64,000 nucleotides of DNA from Ceraceosorus guamensis (taxonomy: Eukaryota; Basidiomycota; Exobasidiomycetes; Ceraceosorales; Ceraceosoraceae), in NCBI RefSeq assembly GCF_003144195.1, contig NW_020290020.1, forward strand, positions 245,055 through 309,054, given 5' to 3'. Numbering within the stretch: the first letter of the stretch is position 1; the number at the start of each line of letters is the position of its first letter. A program made the translations under genes and the position numbers. The notes beneath the pieces were generated by a model. The model did no database searches, was not told the DNA's origin, and saw only the letters and a list, made by a program, of their open reading frames with translations. Positions 1 through 12,291 of the stretch are shown here, in pieces.

Positions 1-685
1 ACAGGCGCTTCCTTAAGGCTGTGAGTCTTCCAAACGACCAAAGACGATGCGGGTCACTAGATTACTGACGGGCAGTTATGATTCGTAACCTGCACGATAG
101 TTATTTTCCTGCTTCATGTGCAAAAGCGGCGACAGCCCCAGATTTCCAAGCATTCCAAAAGGCGCAACCGACGCGGATGTGAAGAGAATCGCAGGGTCCA
201 TGCTGGGCAAGACTTCGACGATCTCCGGTACTCGTCATCGCACGCATCGTAGAGGAATCCAGGTCAATGAACTCGAAGTCACCGCGGACCGCGCTGAAAA
301 GCGTGGCGAAAATGGTCAGGTGGGTATCTAGTCAGCGGTATCAGTTCCGAGATGGATAGAAGAGATCGAGCCCGTTGGCTGCGCACTGAGCGACGAAGAA
401 GGACAGCTGAAGGGGAGATGATTGTGGCTAGACCGCCAAAGAGAGTCAGCCTTTCTGCGGCAAACGAAATCGCCAAGCGAACGACTGTTTCCGAATGAGA
501 TGTGTGCCTACGTGTGCGCCAACCCGCCCCCTGAGACTTGATCTTCCACCTTTCAGACTCCAATCTTACAGCGTGCTCATTCTGACTTTCTGCAAAGACG
601 AATGAGGGTGAGTGCTGTAGGGCTAGTCAGCTTGCAGCCTGGCCACGCAGGACTGACTGGTGCGGGTCTCTGAGCTGCCGAGCAG

Positions 686-3423
686 GTCCCAAATGTTCCA
701 GATGATCTGGAAGCAGAGGCCGAGAAACGGGCGCGTCTTGTTACCAACAACTCTTCATTGAGTCGACTCTTCCGCTCTGCATCATCTGCGGCCCAGGATG
801 GTGCCAGCACGCCGCAGCAGGTCGAGCATGCCGTCCGCAAAAGTGAAAGTGGCACTTCTATTCATCATGCTACCCGCAGCACTAGTTCTTTGGAAAATGT
901 CCACAATGACAATGGCCAGAGCTACGGCTTATGGAGATCCTTGAGCACGCGGCTATTTGGAGGTGTGAGTGCGGAGACGTGCCGCAGCCATATTGATTCT
1001 CCTCTGAGGACTATCACACCCAGCCTCCCCAGAACCGACGTCTTCGATCGATAGGGGTCACACCTACGGGAGAGAGACAGGCTAGACGGCAAGCAGCTTT
1101 GAAGGACAGACGAGCAGCCATCGCCCAAAGTCGGAGAGGAGCAAACATCCATCCACAAACTCACACTCCACATACAACATCGACGATCGCTTCGTCGTCT
1201 ACTTTAGAGGACTCGACGCCAGCAGCTCAGGGCACTTATGCTCGTCAGCACGTAGCTGAGCGTATCAGTCTGGACAGCAGCGTGCCGCGACGCCGTCTTC
1301 ATGACGAACGAGGTGACTCTCACATTGATCGGTTCACCTCTCGATCTCGGTATGAAAACGAGCTCTCTGGGCACACTAAAATTGATGAGACCATGCAGCG
1401 CTCCCGAGCAGGAGGGGTGAGCGTCAAGGACCTGACTGATCAGGATGGCGAAACTGCTTCGCATATGGCTGATAGACGACTGGAGCGCCGCAGTCAACAC
1501 ATTTGGTCGACTCTGGAGCGCCGCTTCACCCCAGATGAGGTAGAGCGGCTTCGACGAATGACCTCTGGCATCAACCGCCTTGGAGAGTCTAGCAGCTCCA
1601 GTATGACTCGAAGCCGCAGCAGCGCTCAAGGCCAAAATTACGACGGCCACACCTCGCCTGCTGGCTCCCTAACCCGTGAGTCGCCGGCACCCTCGTTCCC
1701 GGGTAATGGGTTAGACATCTTGACACGTGCTGGAAGGTGACGTGTGTATCTCGATGCAGTACGGCTGATCCACCTCGATGATCATTACAGGAATTCATCA
1801 GAACTCGTATCCCTCGAGGTTGCAGACAACGACGCAAGCATACACACCGGGACTAGGTTGGTTTGCGCACCGTACTTCTTCGGCCACCGCACGAGATAGA
1901 CGGCACGGTGCAGTCGCGGCCGCCGTCGGGGCCCAAGTCGATCGCAGCCGTCAGCAAGAGCTCGACCGCTTGAACCACCTGGACAGCGGCTTCAGTCACC
2001 CTGATCACGAGTATCCTCGCTTCCGCTCGGATGCTGACATTGCCGCGCTGCATGGCTGGCATCACACTCCCTCAACGTCTCGCAGCCCCATCGCACCTGA
2101 CAGTCCGCAGTCAGGTCGCCGAGCGAGCTCAAGCTCTACGCCTTACGAGCGCTTGATGGCGTCGCATGGTGGCAGGCACGGGGAGCCCCACACTGTCTCT
2201 ACATCCAGCACTCAGACCGAGAGTGGTAATTTGCGGCCGAACCGTGGAGCAAGCCCGGGCTCAGGCTCCACGCCTTACGAGCGCTTGATGGCTTCTTATG
2301 GTGAGAGCAGCGTCCATAGCATTCATCGCGGACAAGAACAGCTTCGAGAGAATGCACGCCCCGTCACGCGACATGGTCGTCCCAAAATGGACTTGGATAG
2401 TCACGACGTGCCGCATCATCAGGAGGAAGATGATGGTCGAATGGAAGGACAACTCCATCCGGCGGCTTGGCGTGTCGACGAAATGACTGGCGATAGCGCC
2501 AACGACATTCATCACGAGATGGCTCATGGTGTCCGTGCCGAACGTCATCCCGACTTTGTCCATAAGCCAGGAGCGACTGGCTGGGCACTTTCAAAGCATC
2601 GTCTGAGCAGGCGAAACAGCGGCGATGATATTGCTCGTGTCAAAGGTGAAGATGGACGCAGGGACTTCTCGTCGTCTCAAGCGAAGCTTGCGCTCGAAAA
2701 GAGGGGGCTTTTGGGGGAGCTATTTGGGTGCTTCCGCAGCAGCTCTGGATGCGGCGTAGGATCGTACTCGAGAAAAGCCCAACAGCCACACACACCTGGA
2801 CCATCAGAGCCAGGCTTTCCCAAGCCAGCAGAATGGGCAAGGGCCGAATTACATACCGGCGACGTTCCCAGGAGACTCGAGCCCCAAAAGTCGTTCGACG
2901 TCAAGGGTCTGCCGATGTATGCCAAGCTACAGCAGTGGCGAGCTGAAGAGGTGAGTCACTAGCTTGAGGTGAATAGTGAATGTTCGTTGCGCTATGTACT
3001 CACATTCTCTCGCGTGAAAAATTCCAGAGCGCTGCATTAGGCAAGGGCAAAGCGACCATGCCTAGCTCGTCACACAGCCCTCCCAGGGCCAGTCTCGCAG
3101 AAGCGTCGCATGGCGAGTGGAGGGATGATCCGGACACGATGATAGTGCACAAAGATTCTTTGCGTGAGCGCACCAGCACTTCCCAGAGACGCGCTCTGCC
3201 GTCTGAACAGGCAGGATCATCCGCACCGACGCATACTCGACGACCCTCTTTCGATCCCGACTCCATCTATATTCACAAGTCTATGCTGCCAGAGGTGCCT
3301 CATAACCTCGCGGGAGATCCTAGAATGATGCTGCACTCTGGATCTCTGCGCCAGCTTCAGGGATCTTCGAGCGGGCGTCGAAGTTTCAGCCGATCTTCAT
3401 CCCGATCAAGCCGAGGAGGTTGA
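686..3423 (+). CDS. Ser/Arg-rich hypothetical protein, 5' end unresolved
   Basis: Spliced model: 686-962, 1055-1702, 1791-2950, 3028-3423 (826 residues from 686, stop TGA at 3421). Every junction has GT..AG ends and keeps frame. I do not recognise the family. The product is polar and probably disordered, rich in Ser, Arg, His and Pro. The element STPYERLMAS occurs twice (about 2135-2163 and 2267-2294). Near the C-terminus a DPDxxxxHKxxL-like motif occurs three times in degenerate form (about 3130-3340), followed by an SR-rich tail. Upstream, open stretches at 116-320 and 352-495 (starting MDRRDRARWL) look coding-like and may be earlier exons, but I could not find a convincing donor joining them to 686. 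The true start is therefore unknown and may lie before the window. Function unknown; a scaffold or regulatory role is only a guess. Confidence 0.6.
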
Positions 3424-4715
3424 TATGCTCGACAAGACCTCTTGTCTGTCATCACATCACTTACGGCAGTAAGGGGAGCAATATTTCGTTGGGTCGGGAC
3501 TGCCCATGCTTCCTATCACTGGCGCATCGATCACCAAGTTTGTCTACATAAAGGCTCTCATACTTGATTACAACAAGACTTGAGACCAATGCGAAGAATA
3601 CTTGCTGCGCATGAGTATTTCGCTTTGCTCCCCGATTCTGTAGCTTCAATTGGGCCCTGAATGGCGACAATCACTTGCTGGCCATCATCAACGTTGCCAA
3701 AATTTGAGGCCATAATGCGCCATAACTCGTGGATGGAGCGATGGCGTTTTGACCATCACCTTGAAATCGGCACGTTGCCCGCTCTTGTCACCACTCTGAC
3801 TACGACTTGCGACCAACCCTTCATGTATGTTACGTCCTGAAGCTTGTCGTGCGCCAGTCAGAGTGCGACCCACGACGGACCGGATTTTGTCTCGTGACTC
3901 CCTCGGCCCGAGTCGTGAGTGTGCGGAGCAGGCAATCGTTGTGACGAGCAGCATGAGTCGTGATCGAGTGACCGGCAGCGAGGAGGGAGGAACGCGCACG
4001 CGGCTGTGCCAACCCGCATGATTGAGCTTGCGAGTGCACCGGCAGAGGCGCGCAGCCCATGCATCAGCAGAGATCATGCAGCCGGGATCCGCTCGTGCGC
4101 CGCGGCGCAAGGCTGTGCTCCCTCCCGCGCGCGCGCGTAGCCCGGCTCAGATGCCCCGCGTGCCCTCACTTTTGAAAAGACTGCTGAAGTACCGTTGAAT
4201 TAATCGTGAATTGATGCTACACGACCGTGCAGGATCGAACTGCGCCTCATCCCCTCCTGCATGCTGCTGCTTAATTGGTGTTCGCGCCGGCTGGTTGAAT
4301 GCTTTTGATGACTTGGCAGCAGCCAAGCTATGAGCACGAGCACACACAGCAGCCATAGGTACGCGGCGCATGCGTGCGCTTGCAGCAGCCAGCTATCGCC
4401 TTGCCCGGCCTCGACGCAGCCAAACGGTGTGCGCCCACTCGTGATTCATCATGCACAGCACTAGGCACGATCCAAATCGAGCAGGTCGGTCGATGCTTGC
4501 TGCACGTACTGGCTTGGATGAGAACGTCGATCAAGTCTGAGTCGCTTCAGAGCCATCAGACTGTTTTGCATCTCTATCATCGTCATCATCATCTTACGCC
4601 TCTTCCACGATCCTATACGTTCACACTCGTCTCCACTGCTCTGATTTCTTGGCCGAGCGCTACTGGTCCCGATCTCCAGCCAAAGCACCTCTTGCTTTAT
4701 CCTCACTAAGTCAAC
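3424..4715. other. Intergenic, snc1 promoter side
   Basis: No gene is supported. The last 150 bases before the snc1 start are rich in CATC/CTTC pyrimidine tracts, as in many fungal promoters and 5' UTRs. A copy of the recurrent word AATCGTGAATT lies at about 4202-4213, and an alternating CGCGCGCG stretch at 4128-4136. Open frames here lack ATG context or conserved character. Confidence 0.5.
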
Positions 4716-5918
4716 ATGTCGGAGCCTTATGACCCATACGTTGCGCCCTCGGGCAGCGGTGCCCAGGGTAACAACAGGACTGCGGGTAAGTGGATCAGAT
4801 GATGCGGTTCTGCCTCTCTGAGGTGCCGGGCGCATCCAAGCTGGATTGCTCACTCGACTTCTACTTACTTTCTCTGCTCTCCTACGACTTCTCGATCCGA
4901 CCAAACCTTATTCGCATGCCACCTCACGATGCATCTCGGGAACGGTGCTGCTCTGCAATGGTCGTGCGGGCGATTTGCGAACTGCAGCTATTCAGCAGCA
5001 GATTGATGAGACGGTTGGAGTGATGAGGGACAACTTGCAGAAGGTGTCGGAGCGTGGCGAGGGACTCAACGACTTGCAGGGCAAGACTGGTAAGTAGTCG
5101 GACTGTCACGGTCGTCTTAAGTAGGGCAGGATCGGCAGGATGAAAGCAAGAGATGAGCAATCAAGCCGGGATCGCCCAACGCAAAGAACCGCAAGGAGCG
5201 CACGCGAAAGCGCATTGCTGGGGAAGTGAGGGAGGAAGCAACGTAGCCCACGTTTGTTTGGTTTTGGGGGAAGGGGAGGCGAGGGGGACAAAGCACCTGC
5301 GATACCAACCGCATCGTCAGTGTCTGTCATATTGTCCATCCACACCAAGGCATACCGGTGCGGCTGCACGACCCGCACGCTGGCCTCGAGGTCAGCCTTG
5401 TATAGCGAGAGGGCGCTCCTGCAGTGTGCGCTCCTTTCGACCTCCTCGGAGCATGAAAGCTAAATTGAGGCGAAGACCGATTTAGAACGCGAGCAATGGC
5501 GTTTGCTCGAGCGACGAGCGCGTGGAGGTCTTCGGCGCAGAAGACAAGCTATGCGAGCCTTCGGCGGAGAGGCTGTCGGGATGGCATCTAGCGCTGTCGC
5601 ATTGTTGCTTAGGAGCCTTTGCTGACCAGGTTGCTTATGCGACTTTTTGCTTTGCAGATAACCTCGCGGTTTCAGCGCAAGGTTTCCGTCGTGGTGCCAA
5701 CCGAGTCCGCAAGCAAATGTGGTGGAAAGACGTGAGTGCTGAAGATTATGCGACAAGCGAAAGCCCACAATACGCCAGATGGAAGCTGATGAGCGTGCGC
5801 TTCTACTGTGTCGCTCATCGTCTTACAGATGAAGATGCGCATCATCATCATTGTGGGCATCATCATCCTGCTTTGCATCATCATCATTCCCATCGTCGTC
5901 AAGACTTCTGGCAAGTAG
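4716..5918 (+). CDS. snc1: Synaptobrevin/VAMP v-SNARE (Snc1/2 type)
   Basis: R-SNARE on secretory vesicles that pairs with plasma-membrane Sso and Sec9 SNAREs to drive exocytosis. Exons 4716-4785, 4988-5089, 5658-5731 and 5829-5918 give 111 residues. A short variable N-terminus is followed by the SNARE motif from about residue 25 to 82 (starts IQQQIDETV). The zero-layer arginine is R46 in VSERGE. The juxtamembrane QMWWKD sequence precedes an Ile-rich tail anchor (87-106) and a short KTSGK lumenal end. Length and layout match fungal Snc proteins. Intron 2 (568 bases) is long for this locus and contains nothing I could recognise. The SM protein Sec1, which acts at the same step, is encoded at 45949-49154. 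Confidence 0.96.
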
Positions 5919-7201
5919 CGCTCTTGCCCATTCACCTGTGCAATCGTCAATATGCGGGTCCTGTTAGGCGAAATCTGTCCGACATCCCTCCCTTGATGAA
6001 GTTTCGGCAGCCTTACGAGTGCCTTTACTGCCTGTGGTGCCGCATTGAGCGCCTAGGACCTGATTCTTCGCCGTCGTGGTCGCCACTGCGGCTCTATTCT
6101 TGTTGTCGGCAAGTGCACCCTTTTACGTTTCGTAGCTCGAGAGATGATCTTCAATGTCATATCGCGGACCGTGTTCTGACGAGGCATTGGGTGAGGATGA
6201 GCTTGCCAAGTGCTGAGCGAGCAGCAGCGTTGCCGTGTTTGGGTTCAGACTGCAGTTCAAGCTCGTTACAAAAGTGCACGAGTATTTGCAATCAAAGAGT
6301 CCGAGCAAAGTCTTTCCCAACATCAAGATTGCGCCGTGTCCCAGGTTCGAGTCTTCCTGGCTGCCCATTGGCGAGACACTCAAGACTCGACTCGATACAC
6401 ACGACTCACGATGTTTGACTGACTCAACTGAAATAGGGCGCGAAGCTGAAGACTCGTGACTCATCAAGACTCAAGACTCACACTCGTCACTGATCTGACC
6501 CTCTCTACCCATGCACGACTGTTGCGCCAGTGTGTATATGCGTCCCGCTCAGTCGGCACGGCGCGCCCGACACGACCGATTCACAACTTATTATTGCTGC
6601 CTGCTGCTTGGGATGACTTCTGTTCGCTGCTTATTGTCGATCTGCTCTGCTGCATCAAAAATCAAGAAAGGCGCGCGCGCGCGTGCATGCACTCACTCGT
6701 TCACGACGACTCGCCATCACGCTCACGATCGACATCAGGCACCCGCTAGCTGGTGCTGTTTGTTTGAATGCAGGACCATCAATCACGCTTTCGACACGCT
6801 TTGATTGCTAGCTGCGAACCATCCACCACATCGCTCTTGACCTGGACCGAGCTTGCCAAGGACTGCTGGGTGGCTGCGCGGTCGTGCTTCATACCCTGCA
6901 AGATACTCCACGCCCTCCTCGACGCCGACGCCGACGCCGACGCCTTCGACGCATTGCTCCACCGACTTTGCACGACTTTCGCCAGCAACGACATTTTCGC
7001 GCCGATTGTCTCCATCCATTCGCATTAGATTGTATCCTGGACTCGCTTACATCGCAAGATAATTGATCACGGGTCTTCGCGCTTCTCGGAGGATCTACGG
7101 AAAGCCAACCTCTGGAAAGGTCTGGCGGAAGTTCTCTTCATAGGCACGAGCAGGGTGACGTTCAGGCACGCACGCTTAGCAACAGGGTCACGAGCGTAGA
7201 G
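5919..7201. other. Intergenic between snc1 and ckb1
   Basis: No gene is supported. It contains a (GACGCC)n run at about 6920-6948, a CGCGCGCG stretch near 6672, and repeated GACTC/AAGACTC words at 6375-6480. Several short open frames show no conserved character. Confidence 0.45.
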
Positions 7202-8661
7202 ATGAGTGCTCGTGAGTGCAGCACCTCAAGCAGGAGCATTGACAGCAGCAGCAGCAGCAGCAGCAGCAGCTTCCCTTCCAAGTCACGCGTCTCCTCGCTC
7301 CCGCTGACCCTGCTTCGCCCCCTCCCCCCTCCGCAGTCGACGATCTCTCGTCAGGCTCGTCGGACTATGCAGCAAATAGCTGGGTGACGTGGTTCTTGAG
7401 CACAAAGGGCAACGAGTACTTTTGCGAAGTGGATGAAGAGTATATTCTGGACAGGTTCAACTTGACGGGACTGAATGCCGAGGTGCAAAACTACCCTCAG
7501 GCTTTGGACCTAATCACTGATGCGCTTGGTGAGTTGTGAAGTTGGAAGCTGCAGGCTATTGGATTGCTGGAAGGTGCAGGTCTTTCAAAGTGGCTTGACT
7601 GGCCACATCAACATGCTAGACGTGGGCTGGTAGACAAGTCATGGTCGCCGCCGGGTTTGCGCGCGTGTCATGCTGGCTCACTCCTCGATCCCAATGCACC
7701 CAGAGGAGGACTTGGAAGACGAAGCGCGTGACCATGTCGAGAATCAGGCAAGATTACTGTACGGTCTAGTGCACGCGCGATTCATTGTGACCACGAGAGG
7801 TCTGCAAAAGATGGTGAGTGCGCGCCGCGTCCCACAACAAGTTCCTTTCTTAGCACGCGTCCGTGGACGCCGAAGCTGACGCAGTCTATATCGGCACTTT
7901 TGCTAGGTGGACAAGTACAAGAGAGACGACTTTGGACGATGTCCGCGCGTGCTTTGCTACCAGCAAGCGCTACTGCCCGTCGGTTTGTCCGACTTGCCAT
8001 TCCACAAGGCCGTCAAATTGTTTTGTCCACGATGCGAGGATATCTACTCGCCCAAAAGCAGCCGACATGGGACAATCGATGGGGCATTCTTTGGCAGTAC
8101 TTTTCCACACATGCTTGTGAGTCGAGCACTTGGCAGACAATTGGCAAGTTGCTACTCGTATGCGCGCCATTTGCTGAGCAGTGTCTCTTTGATTGCCCGA
8201 TAAACATACGGCGTTCCACGCAGTTCATGGCGTACCCACACTTGCTCCCATCAAAGTCACCCTCTGCGCCGTCTCCCTTCTTGATCAATGCGCGCGATCG
8301 AGACGGATACGGAAGGGAGGGGTCATTGGGTCCCGGTGGTGGATTGACGCCCGATGGAGGTGTCACGAGCGGAGCAGGCGGTTCGACGCCCGGTCCTACG
8401 GGCGCTTCTGGAGTCAGCACATCCAACGCAGCTTCCAAAGTGGAGCGCTACAGACCTCGAATTTTCGGCTTTCCTACTCACGAGACTGCCAAATTGCACA
8501 GGTGGCAGGAAGCGGTCAGGGATTTGCAGATTGAGAGGTTGGAAAGATCAGAGAATAGGCAAGCCTTGTTGAATGCTCAGGCTCATCATAGTAGGACCGC
8601 ACCTACGGGAGCCAACCCTCCCACTACTACAGCATCCGGACATTTTGAGAACCTCGACTGA
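7202..8661 (+). CDS. ckb1: Casein kinase II regulatory subunit beta
   Basis: Dimeric regulatory subunit that assembles the CK2 holoenzyme. Exons 7202-7211, 7337-7528, 7704-7813, 7907-8116 and 8224-8661 give 319 residues. The first exon is only 10 bases (ATG AGT GCT C), spliced to an exon reading [11 protein letters not shown], then the conserved [18 protein letters not shown] block. Zinc-finger cysteines C116, C121, C144 and C147 have the same spacing as in human CK2-beta (5, 23, 3). The holoenzyme-contact region ([20 protein letters not shown]) is present. A Gly/Pro/Ser-rich insert of about 55 residues splits the end of the domain between FMAYPHLLP and [11 protein letters not shown]. The tail after it is charged. 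The start rests on the splice fit and a (CAG)n-bearing first intron. Confidence 0.95.
7243..7271. repeat. (CAG)n microsatellite in ckb1 intron 1
   Basis: About nine uninterrupted CAG units directly inside the first intron. They are read as poly-Ser if the intron is retained. Confidence 0.85.
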
Positions 8662-9089
8662 TCAGGTGTCATCTGCTGGTCATGCGTCGGCAGCGCTTTG
8701 ATGAAGTCCAACTCTTCTCACCAGTCCAGCTTATAGGCTGAAAAGTCTAGACCTAGTATTCGAGTCTTCAGCTTGGCGACGAATGCGCAATCTCATGTTA
8801 GATTTCGACCCCATGCGAACGACACCACATCACTGCTTTGATCGGCGTCCCCATCAAGAACGTGCTCGGTATGTGCACCCGCTACTTTTGCGCTCAGCAA
8901 ATCACAAGAGGCGGCCAAAGTCCTGTGCATGTCTGACGGCCTGACACTCCTGGCTCAAACAAGAGCTGCAATCGTTTCAACTGATTCTCAAACGAGTTTT
9001 ATTACCTCCCGCGTCGAATCCTATCATTCGCGGGTTTTGGATATTGATACAAGGTGACAGTCGCGACCGTGCAGACTTTGTCTGCGATC
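8662..9089. other. Convergent 3' intergenic spacer ckb1/rna15
   Basis: 428 bases between two converging stop codons. It presumably holds both 3' UTRs. I see no gene or strong hairpin. Confidence 0.5.
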
Positions 9090-10751
9090 TTATTGACCCA
9101 TTTGAGCTTTGAGAGCTAGCACGCCGGCTCTCTGATCCTCTGGAAGCGCATTGATCTGTTCGGGCGTGAGTTGGAGGACTTGCAAAAGTAGCGCCTGTAA
9201 CAAGGAGCGATTAAGAGGGGGGGAAAGGGAGAGGGGGGCGCCATGTTAGAGTGGGCTAATCGATACCTTGGAGACCGGAAGCTTGCACGCAAGCAGACTA
9301 ATAAAGAGAGATGAAAGACACACCTTTTGATCCTCTGGCAAATCCGCGTTGCCGAGGCCTTGTGATGCAGCGGCAGCTGGTTGACTAGGGGCTGGCACGG
9401 GGGCCTGAGCAGGCGCGCCGTACCCGCCGTAGCCAGATTGAGGTGCTTGAGGTGCGCCTGCTCCGTAAGCGGTCATAGGCACTGGTGCTTGGGCGGGTGC
9501 CGGTGCTCCGTAAGTCGGCACGCCTGCTTGACCTCCAGCTTGAGCGGTGATGATCCTCTACGACATGAGAGAGCGAGCGCGTTTTCTGTCAGCATCGAGC
9601 TACACTGCGAGAGGGAATAGCAGACTCACTTGCAGGACTGCGGGATCTACAACGTTCATCATCAGCATGGCTTGAAATACCGCATAGCTGATCTGAGGAT
9701 TGCTGGCCAACAAACTTCGCGCTTGGTCAGGCGAGTTGTTCACCAGGGCCTAATGATGCGAACAAAGATTGAGCACACCAGGGTGCGTGTCAGCAAAATT
9801 CTGGAACCAACGCTTTGCAGCACACACCTTGAGGTGTCCAATGATCTCTAGCAATTGACCCGGCGGAAGAGCGGCCAGTGTTTGGGAAATGGCATCGGTA
9901 GGATCCGCACCTGGTGGTAGCGCCTGACCCTGGGGTAAGTTAGTCGGAGCAGCCTGCCCAAATGGCCCAGTAGATTGTTGTGCCCCTCCCCAGCCCTGAG
10001 CAGGTGCACCTCTAGGCGGTGGCCCTCCCGTGTTGCCGACCCTGCCTCTCTCGACCGAGTTTGGCATTCTCTCCTTTCTGCTGCTTCCAGGAGGTAGCTC
10101 GTTCGCTTCCATGTGTCCCATGGAAGTAGTCTTGCCTTCGAAGAGAGGATCTACGTCGGCGTAGTCTATTCTTAATGTTCGTCCGCCTACATCCACGTCG
10201 TGAAGGTTCCGAACAGCAGAGGCTGCAGTCTCGACATCTTCGAACTCGCAGAACCCATAGCCCTTTGGTTTGCCTGTGTCCCTGTCAAATACTAATCTGC
10301 AAATTCCGCAGAATCAAAAGAAGTTGGTGTGCTTTAGATAGGGCCGCAGAAGCGTATATGTGCGTGGAGACTCACCGAAATCCAATCACTTTGCCAACCT
10401 CTTGAAACACCCCGATGAGCTGCTCCTCTGACATATCATAGGGAATGTTTCCCACTGCAAGACGATGCATCGGAGTTGAAGAGTGGTATGGCAACACGTG
10501 TGATCGGTCACGAAAGATCGAGGCGGAGGTAGCATAGCCTGGTCAGCGATGCACGCTAACAAGAGCAAAAGATCTAATTCCAAATGCAATCAATGATCTC
10601 TCAAAAAGATGTGGCAGAGCCACGCAGGCAGCATGGTGCCGGGTCTTCCTCAAGACTAGTGAGGCATCCGTCCCGAGAAGCGACGTCCAGCAAAGAAGGC
10701 GAGCCGATACTAACCGAAGATGACGCGAGAGCCGCGTCCCGGTGCCGCCAT
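9090..10751 (-). CDS. rna15: mRNA 3'-end processing factor Rna15 / CstF-64
   Basis: RNA-binding subunit of cleavage factor IA/CstF; binds U-rich elements near poly(A) sites. Minus-strand exons 10751-10715, 10454-10376, 10296-9828, 9749-9630, 9557-9324 and 9194-9090 give 347 residues. The RRM lies at the N-terminus, with RNP2 (VIFVGN, residues 10-15) and RNP1 (KGYGFCEF, 50-57). A Pro/Gly-rich linker leads to the hinge that binds the Rna14/CstF-77 partner (residues about 170-245, [23 protein letters not shown]). A PQ/Gly-rich stretch follows, then the C-terminal three-helix domain ([17 protein letters not shown]) ending at TAA. Domain order and length match the fungal family. It is divergent from the mL41 gene. 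Confidence 0.95.
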
Positions 10752-11613
10752 GTTGAGTGCAAGGGAAGCGAGACAAGTAGCAGCTCGGAGACGGGTCCGA
10801 TGTATGTATGCAGGCGCTTAGAGTGTCCAGCAGGTCTTCGTAAGGGTCTGGCAGCTAACCGGACGTCCCTATTGGGCGAATTGGACGGCTTTGGTTGTGC
10901 GCGGCAGACCAGGAGCGGTGAACAGGAGCCAATTGGCTTCAGCGTGCAAGAGAGAAATCGACGTGGATCCCTCACGCAATGCTCAAAGCTAGGATGAAGG
11001 AGCGAGCGTCTTGAGTGAGCCAGCGTATGCGTAGTCTGCTAGACAGGGTGAGCCGCGGAGAGTCTCGAAGGTTGTGGGTGATTGAATGCATGTTTGATGC
11101 TCGGATGCGAATTCATATTTCGATTCGGCCAAGATCGATCTTGAAGTGCGCATTCAAGGTTGCATGGCCTGGGACCCGCGAATAAGTCACGAGTCTGAGT
11201 TCAATCGATCGCCCGCAGGACCATCAAACATGCAGCCACGCCGCGTGAATTTTCTCGCGCGAAAGGCACATCGAGCCAAGGCAGCGACGCCACGGCCACT
11301 CGCAGCTCACCAAACCGTGGTGTACCGGCTCTCCATTTCCTCTTTTCAACATTCACCACTCGTCACTCGTCACTCACCCTCTCCCATCGCAACACACGGA
11401 CAAGCTCACGTCCACTTCGCGCTTCTTCTCTTTGTCCAAGCGTCCTTGCACTCTCGTACCACGAATCGCCTTGACAGCCTTTCCAACCCTTGCCCGCTAC
11501 AGACCTTGCGCTGCGCTCTTCTGGACATTCGTCGACCTCAAGCTGAACTCCGCGCCGGTCGATCTGTCTCATCTGCGGAAGCTGACTGACTGTTCAGCAA
11601 AACCGCACAGATC
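10752..11613. other. Divergent promoter region rna15/mrpl27
   Basis: 862 bases between two divergent starts. No gene is supported. The last 250 bases before 11614 are rich in CTCGTCACTC and CTTT tracts, which suits a 5' UTR or core promoter. Open frames on both strands have no recognisable features. Confidence 0.45.
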
Positions 11614-12291
11614 ATGTTTCGGGCCACCTCTGCTCTATTTTCGAAAGCTTCCAGGTTACCCTTGACCTCGAAGAAAGCTAACAAAGATTTCTACAAGGGT
11701 GCGTAATTGAGACCAGTCCCGAGCTTCTGCGCGAGTGTAGAGATATGCACAGACTGCTACGTCAAGGGCTGTCCTCTTGGTTGCTACGTCGCCAGCTGAC
11801 ATCATGACTTCTCCATGACGCAGGTACGGGAGCGCTAAATGTCTTGCGAAGGAAGAGGATAGCATTGGCCGACCGCAAAGGTCAACAGCTGGATAAAAAG
11901 ACGTGGACCTTGATGACGCACAGATTAGACGAGCTGCGCGTTCCAGCGTACATCGTTCCACCTGGTCTGAACGACACGAACGTGAGTGGCTGATCGCCTC
12001 GGAACTCAATGTACATCGACGAGAGCAGCAGACCATGCGCTGGAACCAGACATTTCTCGCGTGCCTTGGACTTGCATGCTTACGCATTCTTATCCTACAC
12101 AGAACCTCAGACCTTATGTGTACAGAGGTTCCGAAGAGGCCGGCGGTACACCTGTCAACCCAAAGTCAGGCTATCCTGATGGCCCACGCATGACATCAGC
12201 AGGGTTCGATGCGGCGTACTACAGAAAGGTTTCGGGGGGCGTGTACCAGAGGAGAGCGGTCAAGGATGGAGTGGCGATCGAAGAGAAATGA
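11614..12291 (+). CDS. mrpl27: Mitochondrial large-subunit ribosomal protein mL41
   Basis: Component of the mitochondrial 54S ribosomal subunit. Exons 11614-11698, 11824-11981 and 12103-12291 give 143 residues. The basic N-terminus (MFRATSALFSKASRLPLTS) looks like a mitochondrial targeting region. It runs into KKANKDFYKGTGTGAL, which matches the TTKQGNKxxYKGxxxxG block of yeast Mrpl27, followed later by the conserved LRPYVYRG element. The C-terminal region (PRMTSAGFDAAYY) is less conserved, as usual in the family. Assignment rests on these two blocks and on length. Confidence 0.8.

Noticed and set aside
6343-6362. B-box-like GGTTCGAGTCTTCC
   Set aside because: The arms do not form a 5+7 T-arm, and no A box or acceptor stem is present.
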